From JAGPUQ01 sp963708735 (lineage in GTDB: Bacteria > Pseudomonadota > Gammaproteobacteria > Pseudomonadales > Porticoccaceae): a DNA stretch of 64,000 nucleotides. This document shows, piece after piece, positions 42,469 through 52,070 of this stretch. The notes below the pieces were generated by a model. The model worked only from the letters and a program-made list of their open reading frames with translations. It had not been told where the DNA came from and ran no database searches. How positions within the stretch are numbered: position 1 is the stretch's first letter; each line of letters begins with the position of its first letter. The position numbers and the translations under genes are program-made. The DNA is taken from assembly GCA_963708735.1 (NCBI GenBank), contig CAVPTW010000013.1:62001-126000 (forward strand), in the 5' to 3' direction.

Positions 42469-43230
42469 ATGGTTTCGACTCGAGTGGATGCCTCGTCCAA
42501 ACTGAAGCAGGCCGATGCAGCGGTAGCGGCAGCGAAAAAAGCGGTAGCACAGCATGGTGCGAAACTTGCAGCCGCCCGCGCCCAAGTAAAAACCTTGCGT
42601 GCCAAGGCGGTCAAGGGAGGCACCAAGGCCGCGAAGGTAGCGCTGTCGAACGCGCGCGATAAAACCCGCGCCGCGCAAAAAGCACTGGCGGAGGTCAAGG
42701 ATAAAGCCCGGGTCGCTCTGGCGGAGCAGCGCGTGAGCAAGGTGGAAATGCGCAAGTTGCAGGTCGAGAAGCGCGCGCTTGCCCGCGTTGAGGGCGTGCG
42801 CAAGACCATCGAAAAACGTCGGAGTGGCGATCTCGCCAAGGCCCTGAAGAAATATGAAGAGCGCTGGCTCAAGCGCCGCCGCGCCGCGGATGCCCGCAAG
42901 ATAAAGGCGTCCGAAGCCAAGGCGGCAAAGCGTATCAAAGCGGCGGCGAAACTCGCTGCGGCAGCCATGAAGGTGGCGCGCAAAGCGGTTTCCGGCGCGC
43001 CGGTGCGGGCCAAGCGTGCAGTAAAGGCGAATCCTGTTGCAAAAACGGGGACAGCCAAAACCAAGCCCACCGCAAAAGACAAAATCGCCGCCAAAGCGAA
43101 GCCCGCCGGCAAGGCCAAGGTAATGGCCAAAGCCAAGGTGGCCGCCAAGGCCAAAGCGGCTCCCAAGACTCGGCGTGCAAAAAAATCGGTCCCCGCAGCT
43201 CAGGCAGCGGCCGTGAAGGCCCCGGCCTGA
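42469..43230 (+). CDS. Histone H1-like/AlgP-like lysine-alanine-rich protein
   Basis: A 253-residue protein. The first 175 residues form a charged, alanine-rich predicted coiled coil (for example KLKQADAAVAAAKKAVAQ). The last 75 residues consist of lysine-alanine-proline repeats (KAKPAGKAK, KAKVAAKAKAA) like the tail of histone H1 and of pseudomonad AlgP. It probably binds DNA or RNA nonspecifically; AlgP influences alginate gene expression, but this equivalence is only architectural. GGAG lies 7 bases before the ATG and a good promoter at 42378-42406. Confidence 0.8.
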   Translation: MVSTRVDASSKLKQADAAVAAAKKAVAQHGAKLAAARAQVKTLRAKAVKGGTKAAKVALSNARDKTRAAQKALAEVKDKARVALAEQRVSKVEMRKLQVEKRALARVEGVRKTIEKRRSGDLAKALKKYEERWLKRRRAADARKIKASEAKAAKRIKAAAKLAAAAMKVARKAVSGAPVRAKRAVKANPVAKTGTAKTKPTAKDKIAAKAKPAGKAKVMAKAKVAAKAKAAPKTRRAKKSVPAAQAAAVKAPA

Positions 43231-43366
43231 TCTAACGACGGTTTTCGCTGCCAGCCAGGCCGGTCGGGGTTTGCCCCGATCGACCTGTGCGTTGCAACCC
43301 GCTGGCGGTGGGTAACCCGCGTATCGCCGTTGTTGGCGCGCGGTGGTGGCCATCAGGTGCCCTGTC

Positions 43367-44071
43367 ATGACCATTTTGCTCGCCATCGAGACTTCGGCCA
43401 ATCTATGTTCGGTCGCTCTGGCGCGGGATGGTGAAATCGTTGACCTGGTTGTTTCTGAACCGCGCGGCCACGCCCGATATCTGCTGCCAGCGATTGATCG
43501 CCTGCTGATCGATACGGGTCTGACGCTGCGCCATCTCGATGCCATCGCCGTGACGACCGGCCCGGGATCGTTTACCGGCCTGCGCATCGGTATCGGTGTT
43601 GCGCAAGGTCTGGCCTATGGCGCGGATCTGCCCGCGGTGCCGGTGTCGTCGCTGGCGACGTTGGCACAGGGTGGTATTCGCGGCGGGCACTTGGTGCAGG
43701 GTGATGTCGCGGTGACCGTGCTCGATGCCCGCATGGATGAAGTGTACTGGGGGCTTTATCAGGTCGCCGGTGAGCTGGTCGTCGCTGTGTGCCCGGATCG
43801 GGTCGACGCTCCGCGTGCGATAAAGTTCGCTGGCGATCCGCCGGGCGGGTCGCGTTACGTCGGTCTGGGCGACGGCTGGAAGTTCGCGGCGCAATTTCCA
43901 TTCAAGCCCGCCCACTACGACGTCCAGGCGGCACCCCAGGCGCGCGATATGATTCCCCTGGCGCTGGCCGCGCTGCGTGCCGGAGCGACGGTGACGCCGG
44001 AGGCGCTCGAACCGCGATATTTGCGCGACAACCACTGGCAGAAACGGCAGCGACCCCAACGCGCCGGGTGA
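43367..44071 (+). CDS. tsaB: tRNA threonylcarbamoyladenosine factor TsaB
   Basis: A 234-residue ASKHA-fold protein, the partner of TsaD in t6A37 synthesis. The phosphate-binding IETSANLCSVAL start and the GPGSFTGLRIGI segment are diagnostic. Typical length. A GTG at 43343 is in frame but precedes the conserved N-terminus. Confidence 0.93.
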   Translation: MTILLAIETSANLCSVALARDGEIVDLVVSEPRGHARYLLPAIDRLLIDTGLTLRHLDAIAVTTGPGSFTGLRIGIGVAQGLAYGADLPAVPVSSLATLAQGGIRGGHLVQGDVAVTVLDARMDEVYWGLYQVAGELVVAVCPDRVDAPRAIKFAGDPPGGSRYVGLGDGWKFAAQFPFKPAHYDVQAAPQARDMIPLALAALRAGATVTPEALEPRYLRDNHWQKRQRPQRAG

Positions 44072-44088
44072 GACGTGCAGCGGGCCAG

Positions 44089-44108
44089 GCTCGGCAAATG
44101 TGCCGAGC
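44089..44108 (+). terminator. Small hairpin after tsaB
   Basis: GCTCGGCA (44089-44096) and TGCCGAGC (44101-44108) with an AATG loop, 17 bases after the tsaB stop. No uridine tract. A weak terminator candidate. Confidence 0.4.
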
Positions 44109-44160
44109 GCGCTGGCGGACGACCGGGTTGCAGCGCAATCGCTGAGCGATGGAGCATGGC

Positions 44161-45063
44161 ATGAAGATCGAACGGGTGGCCTTTATCGGTCTCGGCGTCA
44201 TGGGTTTCCCCATGGCGGGCCATCTGCGCGCCGCGGGACTCGAGGTGACGGTCTACAACCGCACACACGCACGCGCCCGGCAGTGGGCCGGACACTATCA
44301 GGGCAGTATTGCGGCGACCCCGGCGGAAGCCGCCACCAACGCCCAGGTGGTGTTCGCCTGCGTCGGCCGTGACGATGATGTACGGGAAATTGCCCTCGGT
44401 GAGCGCGGCGCGCTCGCCGCCATGGACGCTGGCGCCATCTTTGTCGATCACACCACGGCGTCCGCGGCACTTGCGCGTGAACTCGATGGCCGTTGTCGCG
44501 AGTTGCAACTCGGTTTTCTCGACGCGCCAGTGAGTGGTGGTCAGCTCGGTGCCGAAAAAGGTGTGCTGACCGTGATGTGCGGCGGTTCTGCCGATACCTT
44601 TGCCCGGGTGGCGCCGGTGCTGGCCCATTACGCCCGGGCCGCGCAACTGTTGGGCCCGGCGGGCAGCGGTCAACTGTGCAAGATGGTCAATCAGATCTGC
44701 ATCGCGGGTCTGGTCCAGAGCCTCGCCGAAGGCATCCACTTTGCGCAACAGGCAGGGCTGGACCCGGTGCAGGTGATCGAGACCATTTCGAAGGGCGCCG
44801 CGCAGTCCTGGCAGATGGACAACCGGCACGCCACCATGATCCGGGGTGAATACACGCACGGTTTCGCGGTCGACTGGATGCGCAAGGATCTCGACATCGT
44901 GCTTGCCGAAGCGCGCCGCAATGGCGCGCGCCTGCCCGTCGCGGCGCTGGTGGATCAGTTCTACGCCGACATCCAGGCCGCCGGTGGCGGGCGCTGGGAT
45001 ACCTCGAGCCTGCTTACCCGGCTACAGACCGCGACCGCCGCCGGCAAGGAGAACAACGGATGA
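44161..45063 (+). CDS. NAD(P)-dependent beta-hydroxyacid dehydrogenase
   Basis: A 300-residue member of the 3-hydroxyisobutyrate dehydrogenase/tartronate semialdehyde reductase family. Cofactor motif FIGLGVMGFPMAGHL, the substrate motif DAPVSGGQLGAEKG, and the catalytic lysine in GSGQLCKMVNQ. The substrate cannot be set between 3-hydroxyisobutyrate, glycerate and others. An ATG at 44149 is also in frame, but GGAG is six bases before the ATG at 44161. Its stop overlaps the next gene as ATGA. Confidence 0.9.
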   Translation: MKIERVAFIGLGVMGFPMAGHLRAAGLEVTVYNRTHARARQWAGHYQGSIAATPAEAATNAQVVFACVGRDDDVREIALGERGALAAMDAGAIFVDHTTASAALARELDGRCRELQLGFLDAPVSGGQLGAEKGVLTVMCGGSADTFARVAPVLAHYARAAQLLGPAGSGQLCKMVNQICIAGLVQSLAEGIHFAQQAGLDPVQVIETISKGAAQSWQMDNRHATMIRGEYTHGFAVDWMRKDLDIVLAEARRNGARLPVAALVDQFYADIQAAGGGRWDTSSLLTRLQTATAAGKENNG

Positions 45064-46367
45064 CGCACGCGAGCGAATTCAACGCGGGTCTGCTGGACTT
45101 TCTGGCGCGGTCGCCGACACCGTTTCACGCCACTGCGAATCTCGCGGCGCTGCTGGCAGTCGCGGGGTTCGAGGCGTTGGCGGAAACCGCCGACTGGGAT
45201 CTGAAGCCCGGCGGTCGCTACTACAGCATCCGCAATGATGCGTCGCTGATTGCTTTTGTATTGGGTTCGGAAGCACTCAGCCGCCATGGCATCCGCATGC
45301 TGGGCGCTCACACCGACAGTCCCTGTTTGATGGTGCGGCCCCATCCGGAAAAAAATCGGCGCGGGTATTTTCAGTTGGGCGTCGAGGTCTACGGTGGCGC
45401 GCTGCTGAATCCCTGGTTCGATCGCGATCTTTCCCTGGCCGGGCGGGTCGTGGTGCGCGACAGTGCGAGTGGCCGCCTGCGGTCGCGCCTGGTGGATTTT
45501 TGCCGCCCGCTGGCGGTGATTCCGAGTCTCGCCATTCATCTCGACCGCGAGGTCAATCGCAACCGCAGTATCAACGCTGAAACCGATATCCAGCCGTTGC
45601 TCGGGCAACTGATCGGTGAATCCACCGGCGATCTGCGGCGGTTGCTCGCCGAAGAACTGGCCGCCAAGGGCGCCGCCGCGGGCGAAGTGCTGGATTTCGA
45701 GCTCTGCCTGTACGATACCCAGCCGCCGGCGCAAATCGGTCTCTGTGGTGAGTTCATCGCCGCCGCGCGGCTCGATAATCTGTTGAGTTGCTATGTCGGT
45801 GTGCAGGCGTTGCTCGCCGCGCGGAGCAATGAAACCCGTCTCGTCCTGTGCAGCGATCACGAGGAAGTCGGCAGCGCTTCCGCGAGCGGCGCGCAGGGCC
45901 CTTTTCTGGAATCGGTGCTGACGCGCCTGGTGCCGGATGCGACCGAGCGCACCCGCACCCTGACGGCGTCGTTGCTGATTTCTGCCGACAACGCCCACGG
46001 CGTGCATCCCAACTTTCCCGCCCGCCACGAAGACGATCACGGACCCTTGCTGAATCGCGGCCCGGTGCTCAAGGTCAACACCAATCAGCGTTATGCCACC
46101 AACAGTGTGACGGCGGCGCGACTGCGTCAGTGGGCGCGGGATGCGGACGTGGCGCTGCAAACCTTTGTGGCCCGCAACGACATGGGTTGCGGCAGCACCA
46201 TCGGGCCGCTTACCGCGACGCGGATCGGCGTCCCGACGCTGGATCTGGGGGTGCCGACCCTGGCCATGCATTCGATCCGGGAATTGGCGGGCAGCGCGGA
46301 TGCGAAAAGTTTATTTGCGCTTGTCACGCGCTGTTTCAATCATCCCGGATCGCTTGCCGTCGATTGA
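45060..46367 (+). CDS. apeB: M18-family aminopeptidase
   Basis: A 435-residue metallopeptidase of the aspartyl/lysine aminopeptidase family. Metal-ligand and catalytic motifs: GAHTDSP (histidine and following aspartate), CSDHEEVGS (catalytic and zinc glutamates), the middle SADNAHGVHPN, and the C-terminal GVPTLAMHSIRE with a zinc histidine. Cytosolic; removes N-terminal residues from peptides. Coupled to the upstream dehydrogenase by a 4-base overlap. Confidence 0.92.
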   Translation: MTHASEFNAGLLDFLARSPTPFHATANLAALLAVAGFEALAETADWDLKPGGRYYSIRNDASLIAFVLGSEALSRHGIRMLGAHTDSPCLMVRPHPEKNRRGYFQLGVEVYGGALLNPWFDRDLSLAGRVVVRDSASGRLRSRLVDFCRPLAVIPSLAIHLDREVNRNRSINAETDIQPLLGQLIGESTGDLRRLLAEELAAKGAAAGEVLDFELCLYDTQPPAQIGLCGEFIAAARLDNLLSCYVGVQALLAARSNETRLVLCSDHEEVGSASASGAQGPFLESVLTRLVPDATERTRTLTASLLISADNAHGVHPNFPARHEDDHGPLLNRGPVLKVNTNQRYATNSVTAARLRQWARDADVALQTFVARNDMGCGSTIGPLTATRIGVPTLDLGVPTLAMHSIRELAGSADAKSLFALVTRCFNHPGSLAVD

Positions 46368-46442
46368 CGCGCGCGCTTTTCACGACGAGTTTCCCGTCAC
46401 GCCGTCAGCACCGCCAGCGACATCAACGATTGGTTTAAGGCA

Positions 46443-47723
46443 TCACAGTGTGCCGAGCGCCCGATGTAAAAGCAGGCCCGCAAGTATCCGGTCGTAAGTC
46501 GCATTGAGTCGGTTGATGGACGCCTGCAGACGCAGGGTTTCGGCGTCCAGGACCTGGGAGTGGCTGACCATCCCCTCGCGGTAGAGATTGCCGGTGGCGG
46601 TGAGATTTTCCTCGCTCTGGGCCACGGCACTGGTGGCTGCGGCCAGACGCTCGCCGGTCGCGTTGTAGTCGAGCCAGGCCTGGCGCACTTGCAGTTCGAT
46701 GAGGGTCTGGAGATCGTCCAGTTGCGCCTGTGCCGCGGCAGCCTGGTGGTTCAGATCGGCGCTCTCGTGGCGACTCGCGCCGCCGTCGAAGACCTGCCAC
46801 ACCATGCCGACGTTGGCTGCCCACACGGATTCGTTGACCTGATTCGAGTTTTCCTGGTAGCCATAGCCCCCGCCCAGCGCTACCTGGGGCCGCACCGCGG
46901 CCCGGACGCTGTCGGCGCGGCGGGTGAGGGCGGTGATGCGCTGACGCAGCGCGGCGAGTTCGGAACGTTGCGCAAGCGCAGACGCGGTAAGCAGCGCAAG
47001 GTCGCGGCCATCGACGCTGACCACGGGTTCGGCGAGCGCAACGGGCTGATCCAGCGGCCTGGCGAGCAAGCGGTTGTAGGCGGCGCTCGCCAGGTCGTGA
47101 CGATTGCGCGCCGTGGTGAGCTGCTGGCGGGCGTCCGCGATCGACACCGCCGCCGCCAGCACATCGGTGTTGGCCACCAGTCCCTGGCGCTTGAGGTTGC
47201 CGACATCGCGCGCATGCTCGGTGAGACTCGCCAGATGACTCTCCGCCAGTTCAATGCCATGTTCGGCGCGCAGCACCTCCACCAGGGCCGCTGCCACGGC
47301 CATTTTCAATTCCTGGGTTTCACTCTCGGCGTCGCGCTGCGCGGCGTTTTCGCCGGCCCGCGCGGCGGCGATGGTGGCGGGAATGCGGCCGCTGGTATAG
47401 AGCGGCAGCATCGAATAGGCACTGTAATACAGCGCGCTCTGCTCCCAGTAACCGAAACGGAAATCCTGGCCGGCAAACTTGCCCTCAATCGTCGGTGGAT
47501 TATCGAGGCGCATGTAGTTGGCGCTCAAGGTGACTTGCGGCAGGCGCGTCGCCTCGGCCTGCGCCACGCCTTGCGCGGCCGCGCGCTGCTGCTCCCCGAC
47601 GGCTTGCAGGTGATGGTTGTCGGCGAGTGCGATGCGCCAGGCGTCGTCCAGTGTTTCCAGTGCAACGCTGGCCCCGGTCCACAACATGAGTGTCAGGCCG
47701 ATTGGCAGGGCGAGCGGTTTCAC
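46443..47723 (-). CDS. TolC-family outer membrane efflux protein
   Basis: A 426-residue outer membrane channel with a signal peptide (LPIGLTLMLWTGASVA) and two long helical repeats typical of OEP proteins (about 45-230 and 240-420). Works with the adjacent RND pump and periplasmic adaptor. GTG start at 47723 overlaps the RND stop as GTGA; AGGGAG precedes it. Last gene of the tetR-mfp-rnd-oep operon. Confidence 0.9.
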   Translation of the reverse strand: MKPLALPIGLTLMLWTGASVALETLDDAWRIALADNHHLQAVGEQQRAAAQGVAQAEATRLPQVTLSANYMRLDNPPTIEGKFAGQDFRFGYWEQSALYYSAYSMLPLYTSGRIPATIAAARAGENAAQRDAESETQELKMAVAAALVEVLRAEHGIELAESHLASLTEHARDVGNLKRQGLVANTDVLAAAVSIADARQQLTTARNRHDLASAAYNRLLARPLDQPVALAEPVVSVDGRDLALLTASALAQRSELAALRQRITALTRRADSVRAAVRPQVALGGGYGYQENSNQVNESVWAANVGMVWQVFDGGASRHESADLNHQAAAAQAQLDDLQTLIELQVRQAWLDYNATGERLAAATSAVAQSEENLTATGNLYREGMVSHSQVLDAETLRLQASINRLNATYDRILAGLLLHRALGTL

Positions 47724-50700
47724 AATGTGATCTCCCTGCGGCCGCGATATTCGCGTTCGAGCATCTGATGGAACAGCACCGGGACCACAACGATGGTGAG
47801 AAAGGTGGATACCAGCGTACCGAAGATCAGCGAAATCGCGAGACCGCCGAAAATCGGGTCACGGATCATTACCGCGCTGCCGAGCACGGTGGCGAGTGCG
47901 GTGAGCAGGATCGGACGCACCCGCAGCAGGGTCGCTTCCAGCACTGCCTCGCGCAATGCGACCCCTTGTTTCAGGTGGTCGCGCACGAAGTCGATGATGA
48001 GCAGCGAGTTGCGCACCACGATTCCGGCCAGCGCGATCACCCCGATCATGGATGTGGAGGTGAAGGTCTGACCCAGTAGCCAGTGGCCGGGGAATACGCC
48101 GATCAGGCCCAGCGGGATGGATGCCATCGCCACCAGGGGAATGCGGAAGGACTGGTAGTAGGCGACCAGCAGAATGTAAATGAACAGCAGTGCCAGGCCG
48201 AGCGCATTGACGAGGTCGCGGAACGCATCCAGCGTAAGGCGCATTTCGCCGTCCCACAGCAAGTGGTAACCGGTGATGGTGTTGGCGTCGGTCCGGTTGA
48301 GCCGCAGGTTGCCGGTGGTCAAATGCTGGCCGTCGGGCGTTGCCAGGCCGTCGAGCACACGATCGAGGTGCAGCACGGCGAAGATGGGCGTGCTGCGAGC
48401 GAGTTCTCCCGTCACATAGACAACGCGCTCATAGTCCTTGTGGAGGATCGGCTTTGCGGCGAAACCCCGGGTTACCGAGGTGAGGCTCGAGAGTGGAATC
48501 TTCTGTCCCGTGGCGTTCGTTATGAGCGCGGTGGTCAGATCTTCGGGATTGAGCTCGCGCGCCTGCGGCAGGGCGAGGCGAATCGGGACCGGGTGCCGCT
48601 CCTCCGGGGCATAAAGCCGGCCGATGGTCGTGCCGCGCAGCAACAGGTGCAACTCCTCGGCCACCGCGGTCGGACTGATGCCGGCGAGCGCGGCCTTTTC
48701 GCGGTCCACGCCGAGAATCCGGGCCGGCATCGACACATGTGAGGAGGTGTCGACCTCGACCATGTCATGCGTCTCACGGAAAGCCGTTGCGACCTGGGTG
48801 GCGATCGCTTCCATGACGCCGAGATCGCGGCCGTAGATTTCCGCCAGCACACTGGCCCGCATCGGCGGGCCGGGCGGATCTTCCACCAGGCGGATCAGCG
48901 CGCCCGGGTAGCGATTCTGAATGGCGACGACTTCGTCGCGCAGACGCAGCACCAGGGCGATGGAGCTGATGTCGCGGTGCTCCTTGGGCGCCAGATTGAC
49001 CCGTACCTCGGCGATATGCGCGCCGGCCTTGTTGGTCGCGCCGCGCAGCAGACCGTTGAAATCGACCACGCCGGACTGTCCCACCCAGGTCTGGTAGTTG
49101 AGGATTTCCGGCTGCCGGCGCAGCAGGTCGCCGACTTCACGCGCCACCTGATCGGTGATCTCGAGCGGGGAGTCCTCGGGCATGTCGATGGTGATGTTGA
49201 AGGTGTTTTTGTTGTCCTTGAGCAGCATCGCCAGATCGACGCCCAGCAGCGACACCGGCCCGCCGACGCCGCTTGGCCTCAGGAACTGCCAGGTGGGTTG
49301 CAGACAGGCAAGGACGATGGCGCCGATCACGGCCAGGTAGAGGCAGCGCCGCGCGTTCGGACGAATCAGCAGAGGTGTCAGCCAGCGCCGGTACAGGCGC
49401 GTGAGCCGCGACTGCTTCTGGATCGGGGCCAGCAGGGGCGACTCGCGGCCGAGCCAGCGATGGGCCGCCCAGGGCGTGACGATATAGGCCACCAGCAGGG
49501 ACGCAAACATGGCGATCGGCACATTGAATGCCACCGGGTAAAAGTACTGCCCCACCATGCCGCTGAGGGCAACCAGCATCGAGGAAAAGCCGAGGATGAC
49601 GGCGAACGTGGCCAGGCTGGTGGCATTGCCGATTTCGTTGGTGGCCTGGATGGCGAGCTCGCGCCGGTTTCCGTTGCCGCCGTGATGGAAATGGCGGTGG
49701 ATGTTTTCCACCACCACCATGGCATCGTCCACCAGCATGCCGAGCGACAGAATCAGGGCGAACAGGGTGACGCGGTTGATGGTGGGGCCGAACAGGTAGT
49801 CCGCGCCCAGGGTGAGCGCTACGGTGATCGGGACCGCCATTGCCACCACCAGCGCGGAACGCCAGCCGAGAAAAAAGATGGTGACGACGAGGACGCACAC
49901 CAGCGCGATGCCAAACTCCTCCAGCAAACGGTTCACGGCCTCGTTGGCCTTGGCGCCGTCGTTGCGGGTGATGATGAGATCGATCCCGGCAGGGACGAAG
50001 GTGGGACGCATGGCGTCGATGCGGGCGAGCACTTCATTCGCCATGGCGACGGCGTTGGTGTTGGCCCGCTTCGCCACCGCGAGCGTCACCGCCGCCAGTT
50101 CCGGATCGGCATCGCGGCCGAATGCGGGGTCGGCGGGCCCGTAGGCAAACCGGCTCAGGCTGGTGCGCTCGGGCGGGGGGCCGTCGCGAACCGAGGCAAC
50201 GTCCGACAGATACACCAGGCGCTGGTTCTGACTGCCCACGACCACCTGTTCGAGTTCCCCAACATCGAACAGCCGATCGTTCAGCGTGGTTTCAACCTGG
50301 CGCTGGCCGGCGACCTGAGTCCCGAGCGGAACCCGGATGTTGGCGAGCGCGATGGCCTGCTGCAACTGCGCCAGCGGGATCCCGTAGGCGTCGAGTCGCG
50401 CCAGATCCGGCTCGACGCGCACTTCGCGGTCGCGGCCGCCGCGCACATAGGCGTCGGCTACCGGGCGCAGACTGCGCAACTGATCGGTCATGCGTTCGGC
50501 GATGCGTCGGAGGGCGTAATCGTCGTACAGCGAAGAGGCAAGCGTGACCGTGACTATGGGCACGTCGTCCACATCGACGCTTTTCACCAGTGGTGTACTG
50601 GTGTCGGCGGGCAGCAGTTCGCGCGATTGCAAAATGTGATCGTAGAGTTTGACCAGGGATTTTTCCTTGTCCTGACCGACTTCGAATTGCACGTTCAGAA

Positions 50701-50992
50701 TTGCCAGCGAATCCATCGCCGTGGCGTAGGTGTGATCGACGCCCGCGATCTGCTTGATGGTATTTTCCAGCGGGCGGACGACGAGGGTTTCCATCTCTTG
50801 CGGGGTGGCGCCCGGCAGTTGCACGATGATGTCGGCGGCCGGTACCACGATCTGGGGGTTTTCCTCACGCGGCGTATTGCGGATCGCCACCACCCCCAGC
50901 AGCAGACAGGCGAGGATGATCACCGGGGTGATGCGCGAAGTGACGAAGGTCCGCGTCAGCCAGCCCGCGGCGTTGAAGCCCGAATCATTCAC
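47720..50992 (-). CDS. RND-family efflux transporter permease
   Basis: A 1090-residue inner membrane pump of the AcrB/CzcA superfamily with the usual twelve helices: one at about 17-35, a block from about 335, a second large periplasmic region, and the final block from about 860. The essential aspartate pair in helix 4 is present (GMLVDDAMVVVENIH). Proton-driven export; the closest look is of the drug/solvent subfamily (EENPQIVVPAADI). GTG at 50992 overlaps the adaptor stop by 8 bases; a longer frame upstream is the adaptor's shadow. Confidence 0.93.
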   Translation of the reverse strand: MNDSGFNAAGWLTRTFVTSRITPVIILACLLLGVVAIRNTPREENPQIVVPAADIIVQLPGATPQEMETLVVRPLENTIKQIAGVDHTYATAMDSLAILNVQFEVGQDKEKSLVKLYDHILQSRELLPADTSTPLVKSVDVDDVPIVTVTLASSLYDDYALRRIAERMTDQLRSLRPVADAYVRGGRDREVRVEPDLARLDAYGIPLAQLQQAIALANIRVPLGTQVAGQRQVETTLNDRLFDVGELEQVVVGSQNQRLVYLSDVASVRDGPPPERTSLSRFAYGPADPAFGRDADPELAAVTLAVAKRANTNAVAMANEVLARIDAMRPTFVPAGIDLIITRNDGAKANEAVNRLLEEFGIALVCVLVVTIFFLGWRSALVVAMAVPITVALTLGADYLFGPTINRVTLFALILSLGMLVDDAMVVVENIHRHFHHGGNGNRRELAIQATNEIGNATSLATFAVILGFSSMLVALSGMVGQYFYPVAFNVPIAMFASLLVAYIVTPWAAHRWLGRESPLLAPIQKQSRLTRLYRRWLTPLLIRPNARRCLYLAVIGAIVLACLQPTWQFLRPSGVGGPVSLLGVDLAMLLKDNKNTFNITIDMPEDSPLEITDQVAREVGDLLRRQPEILNYQTWVGQSGVVDFNGLLRGATNKAGAHIAEVRVNLAPKEHRDISSIALVLRLRDEVVAIQNRYPGALIRLVEDPPGPPMRASVLAEIYGRDLGVMEAIATQVATAFRETHDMVEVDTSSHVSMPARILGVDREKAALAGISPTAVAEELHLLLRGTTIGRLYAPEERHPVPIRLALPQARELNPEDLTTALITNATGQKIPLSSLTSVTRGFAAKPILHKDYERVVYVTGELARSTPIFAVLHLDRVLDGLATPDGQHLTTGNLRLNRTDANTITGYHLLWDGEMRLTLDAFRDLVNALGLALLFIYILLVAYYQSFRIPLVAMASIPLGLIGVFPGHWLLGQTFTSTSMIGVIALAGIVVRNSLLIIDFVRDHLKQGVALREAVLEATLLRVRPILLTALATVLGSAVMIRDPIFGGLAISLIFGTLVSTFLTIVVVPVLFHQMLEREYRGRREITL

Positions 50993-52070
50993 CGGGCACG
51001 ACTTCCGGATCGATGCGCGTCCCTTCCGGCAACCGCGGCGCGGCGCGCGCGATGATGCGTTCGCCGGGCGCGATCCCGGCGGTGACTTCGACCCGGTCCG
51101 GCCATTCGCGGCGGGTGCGCAGCCAGCGGAACCGGGCGCGCTGCTCGGCATCGACCACGAACACGCCGGTGAGTCCACCGCGCTCCACCAGCGCGGCGCG
51201 CGGCACCGCGAGCAGGGTTTCGGTGCCGAGCTTGAAGTGCGCGCGGCCAAACAGGCCGGGCGCGAGGCCCGGCGTTTCCGGCAAGGCGATTTTCACCGCG
51301 AAGCGCCGGGATACCGGATCCCCGGAGGGCACGATGCGCGCAAGCCTTCCCGGCAAGGGTGCGGCAATGCCGTCGACGGTCACGTTTACCGGCGCTCCCG
51401 GTGCGAGTGCCCCCACCCATTCTTCCGCGACCCAGGTTTCGAGCAGCAGGCCCGTGGGCGATTCCAGCGTCAGTAGCGGCAGTCCGGGTGCCACCAGATC
51501 GCCGCTGCGGCGGTGGCGCGCAATCACCACGGCATCCACCGGGCTGGCGATACGTGTGTACTGTTGCTGCGCGCTGGCCTGCTCCAGTGCGGCGCGTGCC
51601 GCGCGCAGCTGGCCGCTCGCGGCATCCCGTTGCAGACGGGCTTTGCGTACCTGCGCCTCGGGAATGCTGTTCTGCGCCAGCAGCGCCTCGTAGCGTGCGA
51701 GATCCGCCGCCGCATCCGCCAGCGCAGCCTGTGCGGTGTCGAGCGCGGCGCGGGCCTGAGCGATGGCGGCGGCGACCTGGCTGTCGTCGATCTGTACCAG
51801 CAGATCGCCGGCCGCGACATGATCGCCTTCGGCGACCGCGATGGTCTGGATATAGCCGCTGATCTTGGAGGCGATCTCGATGCGTCGGTCCGAGACGACA
51901 TTCCCGGCCGCCTCGTAGTCGCGTGACTGGGTTGTGGTGGCGACGGTGATCACCGGCAACCGCAGCGCCGTTTCCGGCGCGGGCGCCTGGGTGTCGCCGG
52001 AGCAGCCCGCCAGCGCCATGACCAGCGGGATCAGCAGCCGCCATCCGGTCAGCGTGGTTGAACAGCGCAT
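50985..52070 (-). CDS. RND efflux periplasmic adaptor (membrane-fusion lipoprotein)
   Basis: A 361-residue HlyD/AcrA-family adaptor. The N-terminal lipobox is LAGC (residues about 20-23), so it is tethered to the inner membrane. Lipoyl halves flank a coiled-coil hairpin (about 95-150), followed by beta-barrel and membrane-proximal domains. Its ATG shares one base with the stop of tetR (TGATG), so it is the second gene of the tetR operon. Confidence 0.92.
   Translation of the reverse strand: MRCSTTLTGWRLLIPLVMALAGCSGDTQAPAPETALRLPVITVATTTQSRDYEAAGNVVSDRRIEIASKISGYIQTIAVAEGDHVAAGDLLVQIDDSQVAAAIAQARAALDTAQAALADAAADLARYEALLAQNSIPEAQVRKARLQRDAASGQLRAARAALEQASAQQQYTRIASPVDAVVIARHRRSGDLVAPGLPLLTLESPTGLLLETWVAEEWVGALAPGAPVNVTVDGIAAPLPGRLARIVPSGDPVSRRFAVKIALPETPGLAPGLFGRAHFKLGTETLLAVPRAALVERGGLTGVFVVDAEQRARFRWLRTRREWPDRVEVTAGIAPGERIIARAAPRLPEGTRIDPEVVPGE

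Noticed and set aside
48767..51055. Open frame of 762 codons antisense to the RND pump
   Set aside because: Mirror of codon bias in the real pump gene.
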